The notes under the pieces: generated by a model
Told to the model about the DNA's origin: nothing
What the model saw: only the letters and a program-made list of their open reading frames with translations
The model's database searches: none
In this document: piece by piece, positions 35,801 to 43,033 of the stretch
Layout of the letters: each line of letters begins with the position of its first letter
Numbering within the stretch: the first letter of the stretch is position 1
Made by a program: the position numbers and the translations under genes
NCBI GenBank assembly: GCA_004764695.1
Contig: SMSO01000014.1
Location: 4,680,845-4,744,844, forward strand
Origin: Schizochytrium sp. TIO01
Taxonomy: Eukaryota; Sar; Bigyra; Thraustochytrida; Thraustochytriidae
Direction of reading: 5' to 3'
DNA length: 64,000 bases

Positions 35801-38800
35801 CGGTAGGAATGATTCGGGCCACTCAGGATGCAGCTGATCTGCTTTTCACACCTACATTATCTTCTACACAGTTTGGTGACCTTGGTTACATGGGTACTCA
35901 AGCCGGTCTTGCTACTACCATGGCACCAAGTACGCAAGTTCGTGCATCAGGTAACAAGCGTCGGCGTATTGTCCAGGGTGGTATTGCCATGGACAAGCGC
36001 ATGACTGTACCTGTTCTCTCGCAAGATGTATTTACAAAATCCTTTCCGGTTCCTGCAAGTCGGGTATCTACATCTCAGGTTAAACGTGATCAGGATGATG
36101 ATGACATGGAGATTGATGAGGACAATGATGATGATGACAACGCTACCCAATATGACCAAGATCGTTATGGTAAAAAGATCAATGCTTTGGCTGATCAAGG
36201 CAATGGCCAGGCTCATCGGCGGTTACCAGTGGGCGCACAGGTAGTCAAGACAACACAATCGCAAGCGAAGGATGGCAGTCAAGAAAACCAAAACTCTCGA
36301 GGAACATTTGGCATGGGCGGTGCCTTACCAAGCTGGCTTGAGCGCCGACGCTTTGACCCTAAGAGATATGGTTTGGCTGCGTCTGATCCATCAGCGCGCC
36401 AAATCGGTGGGGATAACAGCTGGCAAGCAAGAGAAAATACCGCAAGCATATTTCGAAATGATGCTTATCTGGACAGACGAAAACGACAAGCAAAGCGGAA
36501 AAAGGAGCGCCTTCTGCAAGCTGGTAAGGTGCGTTTATATCGAACTTACCGGGCCGGTGAAATCCCAGATGTACAAATTCCAGTCAAAGACATGGTTGAA
36601 CCCATGATTGCTGTCTGTACGATGGACTCTCGTTCTGCACAAGAAGTTCTCGTGAGTATTCTTCGAGGTATTTGTGATCGGATCCTTGGACCCGAAGCAC
36701 AATTCCGAGCACTTATTTCTTCTAATCCAACTAGAACTCCTATGATGTGCCTTCAACAGCTGCTTTCTGCGATGCAGACACTTTTAGAAGAAGCGCACGC
36801 TCTACCCGATGTTGTTGATTGCATGGAGTCACTCATTGTGGTTGTCAACGAAGCAATTGACCGCGCTGACACTAGCTTCCTGGAGAACAACTTAGAGGAC
36901 AGCTCTGGAAAGCGTATGCCAAAGGTGCTTACAGATGCTGCTATCATAGCAAGGTGCGTAGCTTCTGGTATCCTTGCAATGGAAAGTACAATTCTGCGAA
37001 CCCGACGTTGTGCAAGGCGTATGGGTCAAGTTGATAGGGGTGACGCTATCATACAAAGCTATTGGCTTGAACTACTCCGCCTTTACGAGGCTTTGGGGGA
37101 GCAGGACGTATTGCGTGGCATCCTCTCAAGTGCATTAAAAGATGATCGTGCTCTCGAGGCCCTGAAACTACAGGAGACTCTGGAGCTAAAACCTGCTGCT
37201 GATTTGTACTTGGAACTGATTCGCAAAGAGTACGGCGAGTCATCTAATACCCATAGCGCTGACCAGAAAAAACTCCGTTACCTATGGCAAGCACGAATTG
37301 ACTGTCTCATGCTTGACCGACGCTGGAATAGCCTCTTGGATGACCTTCTTGGAGAGGCTCAGACTGCTTTGAGTGGTTGGAATTCGGATGAAGGCTCGCG
37401 AGAAGCGCTAGTTCGTCGAGCGAGACTGGTGGAGACGGCACCTGAGCTGCCCATGGGCCTCTGGGAGGAGAATCGTTACTCCACACACGTTCTTCCTTAT
37501 CTTCATGTTGCACTTCATGATGAGCGCGAGATATCTCGAGCCTCAAATTTTGTACAACATGTTCTGAGAAGTGAGCAATCAATTCTTGAACAAGCGGACC
37601 ATGATATCGCAGAGCGCATGCTAAGGTCCGAAGACCGTCGAGCATGGATTGCCCGTTGGGCACCAGTTGATCTCACGTTGTATGAATTACAACAAAACAG
37701 CTTTGTCGCTGCCAGGGCGCGTGTAGAAGCTTGTCTTAGCGAGTTTGCAACCTCGTGGTCAAGCATTGGTGAGTTTGGACGCTCAGCGAAACGTACATTA
37801 CTGCGACCATTAATGTCCTTGATGGATCTGCGTTCTTATTTCCAAGCTCGAGATAGTATGGTGAGTATTGGATTTGAGAAATCTCAAAGTCTCTGTACTC
37901 TCGATAACCTTATTCGGCACTGGCAGATTTCCAAACCAGCTACCACTTTTGATAATGCAAGTGTGTGGGAGTCTGTAAAATTCACTCGATTGCAGGCATT
38001 GTCAGCGCTAGGGCGAGAATTTGTAGAACGTGCTCAAGAGACTGATCGAAGTATTGTTTATGATGAAGTAAACAAGCGTATGCATGAGTTCGGTTGTGCC
38101 TCTATGCTCGAAGACGCAGCTGCTTTGACAGCTCAACGTCATTTTAGTCTCGCCAAAAGTGATATTCGTGCTGTAAAACAGCGACTTGATGCGCAACGAA
38201 AGGATGGTAAATCCAACTTGCATCTTGAGCTCATGGCATATAAGACTGAAGTGGAGCACCTTTTAAGCAAAACCCTGTCGCGGCGTAGCACACTCGAACA
38301 GACTCGCAAGGACATCAAAAGCGCACTGCGGTTAGTCAACAATGCGGATATTCTTGCAGAGTCTTGGTCTGGCCCAGAGCTTCTTCTACAGGGCCGACTT
38401 TCCGCTGCGGTGCAGTCACGTGCTACGGAGATTCATTTGGCAAATCATTCTCAGAGTGAAATGATCAGTAGTGGCAGTGAAGTACAAAAGCATGCTGCTT
38501 TAGCTTATACAGCATATAAGAGCCTTTCTGAGACCTCAGAGGAGCGTTTGGCACTCGCTGATTTTCTCGATAGCATGTTACGTGCTTACGCTGGAGCTAG
38601 TCTTGTGACCCCAGTTGTATTTCTGGGGGAACAAAGTACCCTGGAAGATTTGGCACTGGTCTTTGTTGGCGAGGTTTTGCGAGGCGCAAAAGAAGGTGCT
38701 TTGCGAGCCATAGATCTCTTACCGCGGGTTCTATCGTTGTTGACACAATTTGGAACACAAGTTGATCGAATGTGCCAGATATTCCTCGAAAAGAGTAGAG

Positions 38801-40962
38801 ATGTACCAAGCTGGACCTTTTTGCGCTGGGTACCTCAGATTCTTGCTTTATTGCCTAAACCGGGTGTAGGATCCCTTGTTCTCCCCGTACTGTTGAGGCT
38901 TGCGCATGACTACCCACAGGCACTATTGACAAGCTTTAATGTAAGTAGAGAATGTATTGAAAACCAAATTGCAAATGGGTCTGTGGAAGATGACCCCATA
39001 GAAGTGCAAGAACGTTTGAATCAACTTTCACTAGAATTGGAGAGTCCATTGTTCAAGACGATGTTGACCGCATTTTGTGGGCTTCACCACCCAGAGCTAC
39101 GTTTGCGGGATGTCATCAAGAAAATGAGGGCTCGGGTCGAGCAACAGGGCTCTGTGCAGAAGGTCAACGAAGACCTGGCCCAGATCTGGCACAGGGAAGT
39201 GGTGACCGATCTGCTCGCAACCAGTAAGCCTTGGGTGGGTAACGAGATCGGCCGATATAACCTTCATTTTGCGCAAAAATACAAATCTTTGATTAGGGAA
39301 TACGGGGAAGAAGGCGGCAAGCTTAATGCAAGTGCCGTTCGGCAGCTTCGAAAAAAGTGTCACGAAATCGAAACAGATATAGCGAAGAAAACTACGTCCA
39401 CCATGGAGCTTTCTGATTTCTCGCAGTGGCTGGCAAACTTTGACATGAACAATTTTACTGAAGTAATTGAGATTCCTGGCCAGTATAGTGATTACGGGAG
39501 TTCAGCGGCACCTCGTGCTGGCCATCATGCTGTTATTGCAAGCTTTTCTCAACGCCTGCGGGTCATGAGATCAAAAGAGAAGCCTAAATGTCTAGTCATG
39601 AGAGGCGATGATGAGCGCGAGTACAAGTTCCTTATCAAAGGTGGTGACGATCTGCGTATGGATTCACGAATCCAACAGCTCTTTGAAATCATGAACCAAA
39701 TTTTCCGCTCAGACACTGGCTGTGCGCAACGGGGTCTCTACCTAAAGACGTATCGTGTAATTCCACTTTCAACAAGTATCGGATTACTTGAATGGGTGGA
39801 TAACACTGCAACGATCAAGTCTATCCTCGAGACGCAATATTCAAATCATCCGGATTTTGGCGTCCACGAGAATGGAAAATCTGGATCAGCTGCAGGATCA
39901 GCATCATCATCTATACAGCGAAAGCGGAGACGGCCTTCAGGTGGGGGGGAGAGTGCAGAGTCTACAGGAAGTATTATGCGTGTTTCTAGTGGGTCCTACC
40001 CGCTAGAGAAATGGAGGGCTAGGATACATGGGTTTCCAAAGCTTTTCAACAGTAAGACTCCGCGAAGTGTCACATACTCCCCCAGTGACTACAGTAATGC
40101 ATATAAAGACCACAGCTCTGCGAGAGCGGCAAATTTCACCCAAGTTACCGAGATGATACCAGAAGACCTGATTCGTCGCCATCTTATTCATCTTGCTAAA
40201 AGTGCGGAAGGGTTTATTACTATTCGTCAGAATTTAGCTCGTTCAATTGGTACTTCTTGCGTAGGAACATATCTTCTCGGTGTGGGTGATCGTCATTTAG
40301 AAAATCTTCTCTTTTGTGAAGAGGATGGTTCTCTGGTTCACATTGATTTTGGGTATTCGTTTGGTTTTGGTGTCACCCATTTGCCTGTACCAGAACTCTC
40401 TCCCTTTCGCCTCACGCGGCAATTTCGAGAAGTCCTACAGCCTCTTCGATCTGATACTATTCTTTTTCAAAGTATGGTACAGAGTCTCCAAGCTCTCCGT
40501 GAGCAACGTCAAGTCCTCTTTCATGTTATGGAGGTGTTCTTAAACGAACCCATGATTGACTGGACACAACGGATGCGCAAAGAGGGTGGCCAATTTGCCG
40601 AGCAAGAGGGAAACAATGTGGTTCTGGACGAACAGTCTGGTGCCCGTGACAGCAGGATCGAAAGAGCTCGTCTTAAGCTTGAAGGTGCGCATCCTGTCGC
40701 AGTGATGGCAAGCGAGGTTCAGGAGCGCGCCTCGACTCTAATCCGGAAAGGCGACATTTTACGTGTTCTTGAAGATTCTGTGAAAAATGCATCATCTGCA
40801 ATCGTACAACATCCCCGTATGGATCTTGCTGCTGACGGACCTCGCGCGGAATGGGAGACCCAAATGCTCTCTGAGGCAGACCAAGTAAAACTGTTGATGT
40901 CGATGGCCTCAGATCCCGGGCTTCTCAGCAGGCAATGGGTCGGCTGGTCTCCTTTTGTTTAG
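26884..40962 (+). CDS. DNA-dependent protein kinase catalytic subunit (DNA-PKcs)-like, 4692 aa, intronless
   Basis: A PIKK-family Ser/Thr kinase which, with Ku, holds DNA ends in non-homologous end joining in the nucleus. The kinase domain is clear: KCLVMRGDDEREYKFLIKGG with the likely ATP lysine at 4252, the catalytic loop GVGDRHLEN (Asp4469), HIDFG (Asp4488), and PVPELSPFRLTRQF, which matches human DNA-PKcs PVPELMPFRLTRQF rather than ATM, ATR, mTOR or TRRAP. It ends in a FATC domain (DQVKLLMSMASDPGLLSRQWVGWSPFV, residues about 4664-4692). Most of the N-terminal 4000 residues look like helical (HEAT-type) repeats. Acidic inserts lie near 690-720 and 3040-3065. Residues about 2935-3133 hold some fifteen SQ/TQ sites and a KRRR basic patch. 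It is about 560 residues longer than the human protein. The frame is open from a TTG at 26827, but the first ATG is at 26884. No introns are needed across 14 kb. Confidence 0.95.
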   Translation: MEQDTESVLREKLKELYDAVDRSDTSFDLLVDDLQDVLLSVPETSRVVYDCSNLLFTRNSPPGMLHFLESKIPPGDLVSDDKVVANLRAKLYSLLGRWISRVRTRGVVDFAQDIVQVIFRAFKVETASTPRQTSLAPLQALFALNDVHFDSERLDIKQIVTFLFREAHSGAKVRPTVKKECLVTLGIFIRRFPSIFAQTFEQMERPFGDKLRKTCIAILRKNIGFSDGKDEKLLVAGAFACIHDTLNDFPTDDLDEQNDLFQLVCKGLDIYPNQSRFDIPKYAALLLAKHVNIFADNVMNDPVAIYNKLYLLSRSKHAKVRSPGYRGALSVLKTVGQRLALVAAPENEDGEKKVKARQVMDLFMGNFRNILDHARDAHASTDYAAGLTTRDVELVINGYGYFAKAVLVFKEADTLRRLLQLLKDASDTIDRNEDRSAPSFLSTEAVVSSTGGLLDSNDEDKQEFANLSTEEKYDLLAMQSGADARFLTKRRMEQVVRHARFLRTYARIIDQLPSEKIDEHDQIFIDFLAREVLFLGKAFPILYANDRYTVLRAIKTLTASLQPKGLALRRLLEQVIRPLLVQSCGTIPRSGPVSLFNSDTGAPETRLLFAYVYLWKFLFPQNSTRTSGQQADPDIQEIEGQAMVSRHTASRDNSRATSDIVNSAIGVSSHTGDDDQNVAHIEFGSDANRRRENDGGEEQEEDDDEDDSDENQMIAQPKHQEQILDHFIQVVSKMTQALNLSLRPRTPEEEGAGAEDFEPDDQDEVLGQVVSSAANAEKLVPEKPHQYLTFLNLVELCSRVLPPTYASVDVDKLVKWAPVLAQVILERSAIFPLVSGFYKLMRIVFSIPGENYYENAHRLLDMAFLRAKQYQDELFSACLQCILSAPVEIVRSRYPQFEAAAISALVMGGRSWPDLAAQTIEAVENWFQVGILDSAALKRILPHLGKFLSFKAQTNTGKLRTFETQAERSRRLKGGRGHGSVGEGVGADMDALDLRIVEFLGRIGGMNRFVLPSVEDSLAEGFRWDTQPRVAYNFRFVEQVLHVQLDDLVPRALDLARNAPQRQVKVAACEFLHALVLYMVGRSHETSRGGSEAGSLGAIYRHLFPGLLHLAVDTEGVARQLFKPLVLQLAAWFAHHTETENAETVALLEAAMDNLKSKSGGSLRDMCAQVVGIFFKWSVKTRRHGQGTRSSNVRSLLRRIYFLMRHPDPYQRLGACLAFDNIYKEFRENSDLVDENVLELLDNAMACLRLAHRDEDAIGTTTMAERVVNRLCRIIVRRASILAMPTMDSSSHRRRFVDLQEVIRWLFERISRREHAYRRKARELFHIFVRVVDREHKDAVQLWLQNYKIRQPPAVPKKGDGDYIENKDYLMPYQLSTVNKVPASPEEARNAGSRCGVWLDDLTGRVDATHWLLRQQAIGSFEETLPLLSSLDAAAEHLLADPNNASSYSRATVSSFVQTNTTLIRDLIDAMPQQNDFTCLRNILTLLIRLVLEPVNPQRGFDRDNVRVQQTFLPAMERLLASIAQHKPLLQQLKAMRDHIMQSEHHDTVIPEEGLSDDEVGCRTMLRGHRMLLRAGLNFLEDPQGTCDRLREVVIQLGDDPSPLELRSGAAAFDLAMDLGWKSDGVIRDALEISSFYANFQETILHTLLAKDAWSSASSLVFVMVTEQQNGLCENALELLIAAADEITARVNVLGNQADALVAALDFVDDCIHALHLLLIDEKTTQSHPNIDSFWQKIGTFLGRLLRLNPQPFHHATYDSPLEAKYLETTLTIMKKLLAPDLSVTAKVDACTMLPVLFRGLSTSAPVKWRDYKPELPGTPQYQPSVLETEILELLKTSVISKHFPLGEHAQLTDAERDDFVLLLKALFMALEKSGSVSILQLLCRQLRDGKEHVYASQITEHLANMVSILDVFSGDPGSEPALVMCRECINKIFSDSEHDKLLRNTFMSMILLPLLQRIGPISWIAWLAEDDYALLMRLTGPLLRHMETPRNDNESRETRASALDILQVLYNSLSKTQLDRCFSVKFPNRNITKELCVFSKTELSSLAREAQRDLALAISAADGSSATSNATTSNDSAVLIRALKTQHRTYANSVFQFMCVAVARTQSKANVMERLVFQLGLSGMWEALIPLRHNLAEEPIFTVESKFNSSRLSVENLLNNSEFEGLPVKAFRVSSTFSSTHMTQYSFAPPDNVSGANLNSMMIGDGASPPDDKDSNAALDMDIDIDEDGAIRNEPKSSAEKQKEDVTSNEFTLDDDEYPTESAVSAECAADEDEKLELDSVNRLPCMTGALAVLDVMRKKDLLNWTNSDSIPTLGNDLPMWVGAVLAALTAGVDEAARFSNDTTVDTATQNSGRCALNTRLFGLKLLMNRPTLFAPFARSLLLPALQVLLDLEAPYRADEAENNRRGFHYLLRDFCVLVGRWERATGGCCRFDNYDQDAWNKASDFIHLLMKRAPSQSKTIMMANLQLISMLIGFWKKPANEKEHTSSSGVRIERRTICKQFLAGSGANDRHNASAFRSNTIQRHAGLNLLGIIVAHGYDPLGDVNFSAEHKEKFLLGLAKNLRWKDKRLSLVAAEVCGQVLNSLEDNHLIEHFTGSICKNLKSWMDESRRDLWLAIFATLVTPAEESTRAKFAKVMSRDNLGTLLRVFSTQLGANSQEMALKLLEKFLAQDDVYYVCPPHLLNADMKQQEEYEQECASRESRAISAANEPRMADLTPEDIFSGLKPGLNRALALRSESASSVTCTLRILRALVAGMSRTSQGFSPVQWADDEVARKVVQVARGHVSPIARRQAYRLLTWLYSEFEPLRAQKIIRVALATGLGDPDQDIRNELFSFWDHENRLPNHSPLDRFIHCLQDLKPVVTDSGLSSEGNLQIANKSSWVGHVAGLMLASIRKMNRYNAPAGDEPERMINTSLEENIRFQTLRVDASWQNSQYGRGEGASSSSQPLAPLFSQSTLSASQNPTQGFGLAPVGMIRATQDAADLLFTPTLSSTQFGDLGYMGTQAGLATTMAPSTQVRASGNKRRRIVQGGIAMDKRMTVPVLSQDVFTKSFPVPASRVSTSQVKRDQDDDDMEIDEDNDDDDNATQYDQDRYGKKINALADQGNGQAHRRLPVGAQVVKTTQSQAKDGSQENQNSRGTFGMGGALPSWLERRRFDPKRYGLAASDPSARQIGGDNSWQARENTASIFRNDAYLDRRKRQAKRKKERLLQAGKVRLYRTYRAGEIPDVQIPVKDMVEPMIAVCTMDSRSAQEVLVSILRGICDRILGPEAQFRALISSNPTRTPMMCLQQLLSAMQTLLEEAHALPDVVDCMESLIVVVNEAIDRADTSFLENNLEDSSGKRMPKVLTDAAIIARCVASGILAMESTILRTRRCARRMGQVDRGDAIIQSYWLELLRLYEALGEQDVLRGILSSALKDDRALEALKLQETLELKPAADLYLELIRKEYGESSNTHSADQKKLRYLWQARIDCLMLDRRWNSLLDDLLGEAQTALSGWNSDEGSREALVRRARLVETAPELPMGLWEENRYSTHVLPYLHVALHDEREISRASNFVQHVLRSEQSILEQADHDIAERMLRSEDRRAWIARWAPVDLTLYELQQNSFVAARARVEACLSEFATSWSSIGEFGRSAKRTLLRPLMSLMDLRSYFQARDSMVSIGFEKSQSLCTLDNLIRHWQISKPATTFDNASVWESVKFTRLQALSALGREFVERAQETDRSIVYDEVNKRMHEFGCASMLEDAAALTAQRHFSLAKSDIRAVKQRLDAQRKDGKSNLHLELMAYKTEVEHLLSKTLSRRSTLEQTRKDIKSALRLVNNADILAESWSGPELLLQGRLSAAVQSRATEIHLANHSQSEMISSGSEVQKHAALAYTAYKSLSETSEERLALADFLDSMLRAYAGASLVTPVVFLGEQSTLEDLALVFVGEVLRGAKEGALRAIDLLPRVLSLLTQFGTQVDRMCQIFLEKSRDVPSWTFLRWVPQILALLPKPGVGSLVLPVLLRLAHDYPQALLTSFNVSRECIENQIANGSVEDDPIEVQERLNQLSLELESPLFKTMLTAFCGLHHPELRLRDVIKKMRARVEQQGSVQKVNEDLAQIWHREVVTDLLATSKPWVGNEIGRYNLHFAQKYKSLIREYGEEGGKLNASAVRQLRKKCHEIETDIAKKTTSTMELSDFSQWLANFDMNNFTEVIEIPGQYSDYGSSAAPRAGHHAVIASFSQRLRVMRSKEKPKCLVMRGDDEREYKFLIKGGDDLRMDSRIQQLFEIMNQIFRSDTGCAQRGLYLKTYRVIPLSTSIGLLEWVDNTATIKSILETQYSNHPDFGVHENGKSGSAAGSASSSIQRKRRRPSGGGESAESTGSIMRVSSGSYPLEKWRARIHGFPKLFNSKTPRSVTYSPSDYSNAYKDHSSARAANFTQVTEMIPEDLIRRHLIHLAKSAEGFITIRQNLARSIGTSCVGTYLLGVGDRHLENLLFCEEDGSLVHIDFGYSFGFGVTHLPVPELSPFRLTRQFREVLQPLRSDTILFQSMVQSLQALREQRQVLFHVMEVFLNEPMIDWTQRMRKEGGQFAEQEGNNVVLDEQSGARDSRIERARLKLEGAHPVAVMASEVQERASTLIRKGDILRVLEDSVKNASSAIVQHPRMDLAADGPRAEWETQMLSEADQVKLLMSMASDPGLLSRQWVGWSPFV

Positions 40963-41280
40963 ATATGGGGTGAGAAAAGATAAACATGTGAGTATCACTT
41001 ATCAATCAAGGGAACGCATATACATCACTGTATGGGTTTGAAAAGTCAATTCGCACATTCAAGAGTATTATATTAACATTCGTTTTAAAAGGAAGACAGA
41101 TAACAGATAAGTAACCATAGAACAAATATATTTCCCATGAAATCTAAATTAAGCTTATACGCTCAGTATTCTCAATGTTCGTTTCAGGAGTACCAGCTTT
41201 TCAGGAACTTCCAATCTAAACAGATGAAGTAAATCTGAGTTAGTTATTGCAAAAAACAAAACAGATTCACTTATCTATGC
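40963..41280. other. Convergent intergenic region, DNA-PKcs / RraA-like
   Basis: A 318-bp gap between two 3' ends. It is AT-rich, with no gene or clear signal beyond T/A-rich tracts suited to 3' ends. Confidence 0.7.
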
Positions 41281-41805
41281 TTACAACTTGGCGTCAAGGG
41301 TACCTTGACCACCAACTACAATGCCATCCTCGTCACCAACGAGAACTTCGCCAGGCTTGAAGAGCACACCCGCGAATGAGACTGGAACATCGCGAACTCC
41401 AGATCCCCGCTTTGGCGTTTTACGTGGGATAGTACCCAGAGCTTTGACGCCAATTTTAATCTTCGCAATTTCGGCACTGTCGCGAATGCAGCCATTGACC
41501 ACAATACCTTGCCAGCCATTCTGGGCTGCCTTGAGCGCAATTTGGTCTCCCACAAGCGCTCTCTGCAAAGAGCCTCCGCCATCGATCACAAGGACTTTAC
41601 CACGACCATCTTCAGCCACGGCTTCCTTGACCTTGGAATTATCCTCCAGGCATTGAACAGTGCAAATGCGACCGCAAAAAAACCTAGCACCGCCAAAGTC
41701 TCTCAAAAGGCCGCCTTGAGCATACTGCAGAGCATCTTCGAACTCATCGCAAAGATCCGCAGTGCCAGGCAGCTGCTGCTCTTTCTCTGAAGAGGACGAC
41801 GCCAT
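41281..41805 (-). CDS. RraA-fold protein (HMG aldolase / RraA family), 174 aa
   Basis: This belongs to the RraA family, whose members include bacterial regulators of RNase E and divalent-metal 4-hydroxy-4-methyl-2-oxoglutarate / oxaloacetate lyases. In eukaryotes an enzymatic role is more likely than RNase E control. The family's N-terminal 'T.DLCDEF' block is at residues 16-22 (TADLCDEF). It is followed by GKVLVIDGGGSLQRALVGD, holding the G-D-N/D loop, and by VVNGCIRDSAEI, which matches the metal- and substrate-binding 'V.DG.vRD' motif with Arg-Asp kept. The C-terminus has PGEVLVGDEDGIVV, also typical. Full length for the family (about 160-175 aa), with no targeting peptide. Start: ATG at 41805-41803, stop TAA. 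Which substrate it uses cannot be told. Confidence 0.88.
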   Translation of the reverse strand: MASSSSEKEQQLPGTADLCDEFEDALQYAQGGLLRDFGGARFFCGRICTVQCLEDNSKVKEAVAEDGRGKVLVIDGGGSLQRALVGDQIALKAAQNGWQGIVVNGCIRDSAEIAKIKIGVKALGTIPRKTPKRGSGVRDVPVSFAGVLFKPGEVLVGDEDGIVVGGQGTLDAKL

Positions 41806-43033
41806 CTCAGGACCTACTCAGGTCTTTGCTCTCTCGATAAAGTTTATTTCCTTCGCCTGCTCTCGGTCAGATTCGTTGCTAGTCTGCCTGCTATCTTCGC
41901 AAAGTTCGTGTGAATCATCTATCGGCGATCTTCAGAATTCCTCTTATGTAATATGTTCGTCTGCCTTGATGAAATGTAATGCCGAGATAATGTATTTACT
42001 ACAAGTACTAGAAAAATGGACTACATAGTGCTAGTCGTCAAGTGGCAAATCATTGAGGATGCTCTGGATGATTAGGAAAACACCCTGGAAGATTTCCACA
42101 AGTGAGGCTCGAAGTTGATGTCTTTTTGGTGGAGACGGGATTGTTTCTTTCTGCAAGCACCAGGTATAGAGATCTTCTTGGTGAGGGTCGGCGGAGTTCA
42201 AGCTGCACGATCTATTATCATGCTATTACTATATTGTACAGAGGACGCATGTGTAAAGACAACTTTGGTGAGAGCTTAAGAAGCCGGGAAGGGGTTAGAG
42301 AATTTGTCTTTGCACAACCACTCAGGTCTTATCAGACTTAACTCCTACTATTTGAACATTAAAAAACTAGAACGATGTTGGATCGAGTGCCTATATTTTA
42401 TTGTGTTGTCTACCGTACATCTAAGTAGCACAAAAAAATTGTTGGGTACACTAGCTTGCCTAGAAGACAGCTGACTTCTTCTTGGCATATTTTGGGGCCA
42501 TAGGTTGAGGACGAATGAGTTGTCTCACCTTCTGATGACCGGCTCTACATCAGCATATTTACAAGCCTATGAATTGATGACCATTTCGCATCATGTCAAC
42601 AACTTATGCGTAAAGTAAATGTATTGCAGACCCAATCTCAAGTCCAGATCGCTTCGAGGTTCCTCGCAGGAGATCGAGCACCGTTTGTGTACGCTCTCCG
42701 CTCATGAAATATGGTTCTGTTGCTCGAAAAGATACTTTTGAGTGATGTCTCGTAAAAATACACATAAGTATATGCCTAGTACTTGGTTCCTATGTGTTTA
42801 TAGGCAGCGCACACACAATTCACTGTTCTTGTTCCCGTTCTTTTGGCAAGGCGGGGTAATGCAATGCAAAAAACCAACTTTTCTCAAGTATTTTGAGGCA
42901 AAGCTGTTCTTCCTTGCTGCACAAGTCCGAGCCTGCGCGGACTCTTTTGCAGGGCGTGTCGAAGTGATCAGCGAGGACGCTGCTGAGCGATTTATCAGGT
43001 TTTGAACGGCCTCACAAACCTTACAGACCGATC
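41806..43033. other. Intergenic region between RraA-like and PH-domain genes
   Basis: 1.2 kb between two genes read away from each other. The part near 41806-42050 should hold the RraA promoter and the part near 42800-43033 that of the PH gene. The middle, 42455-42765, has a possible small minus-strand gene (see findings) that I could not resolve. Confidence 0.5.
42604..42765 (-). CDS. Possible small coding exon, unidentified
   Basis: A minus-strand frame from an ATG at 42765 to a TAA at 42604 gives 53 residues: MCIFTRHHSKVS at the start, then MSGERTQTVLDLLRGTSKR. Downstream on the same strand, another open stretch ending at a TAG near 42461 reads VRQLIRPQPMAPKYAKKKSAVF, which looks like a basic protein C-terminus. 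If both are exons, an intron joining them would need a poor donor (GTCTGC) and a TGTAG acceptor, unlike the two good introns of the window. I do not recognise the product. It may be chance. Confidence 0.2.
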   Translation of the reverse strand: MCIFTRHHSKVSFRATEPYFMSGERTQTVLDLLRGTSKRSGLEIGSAIHLLYA

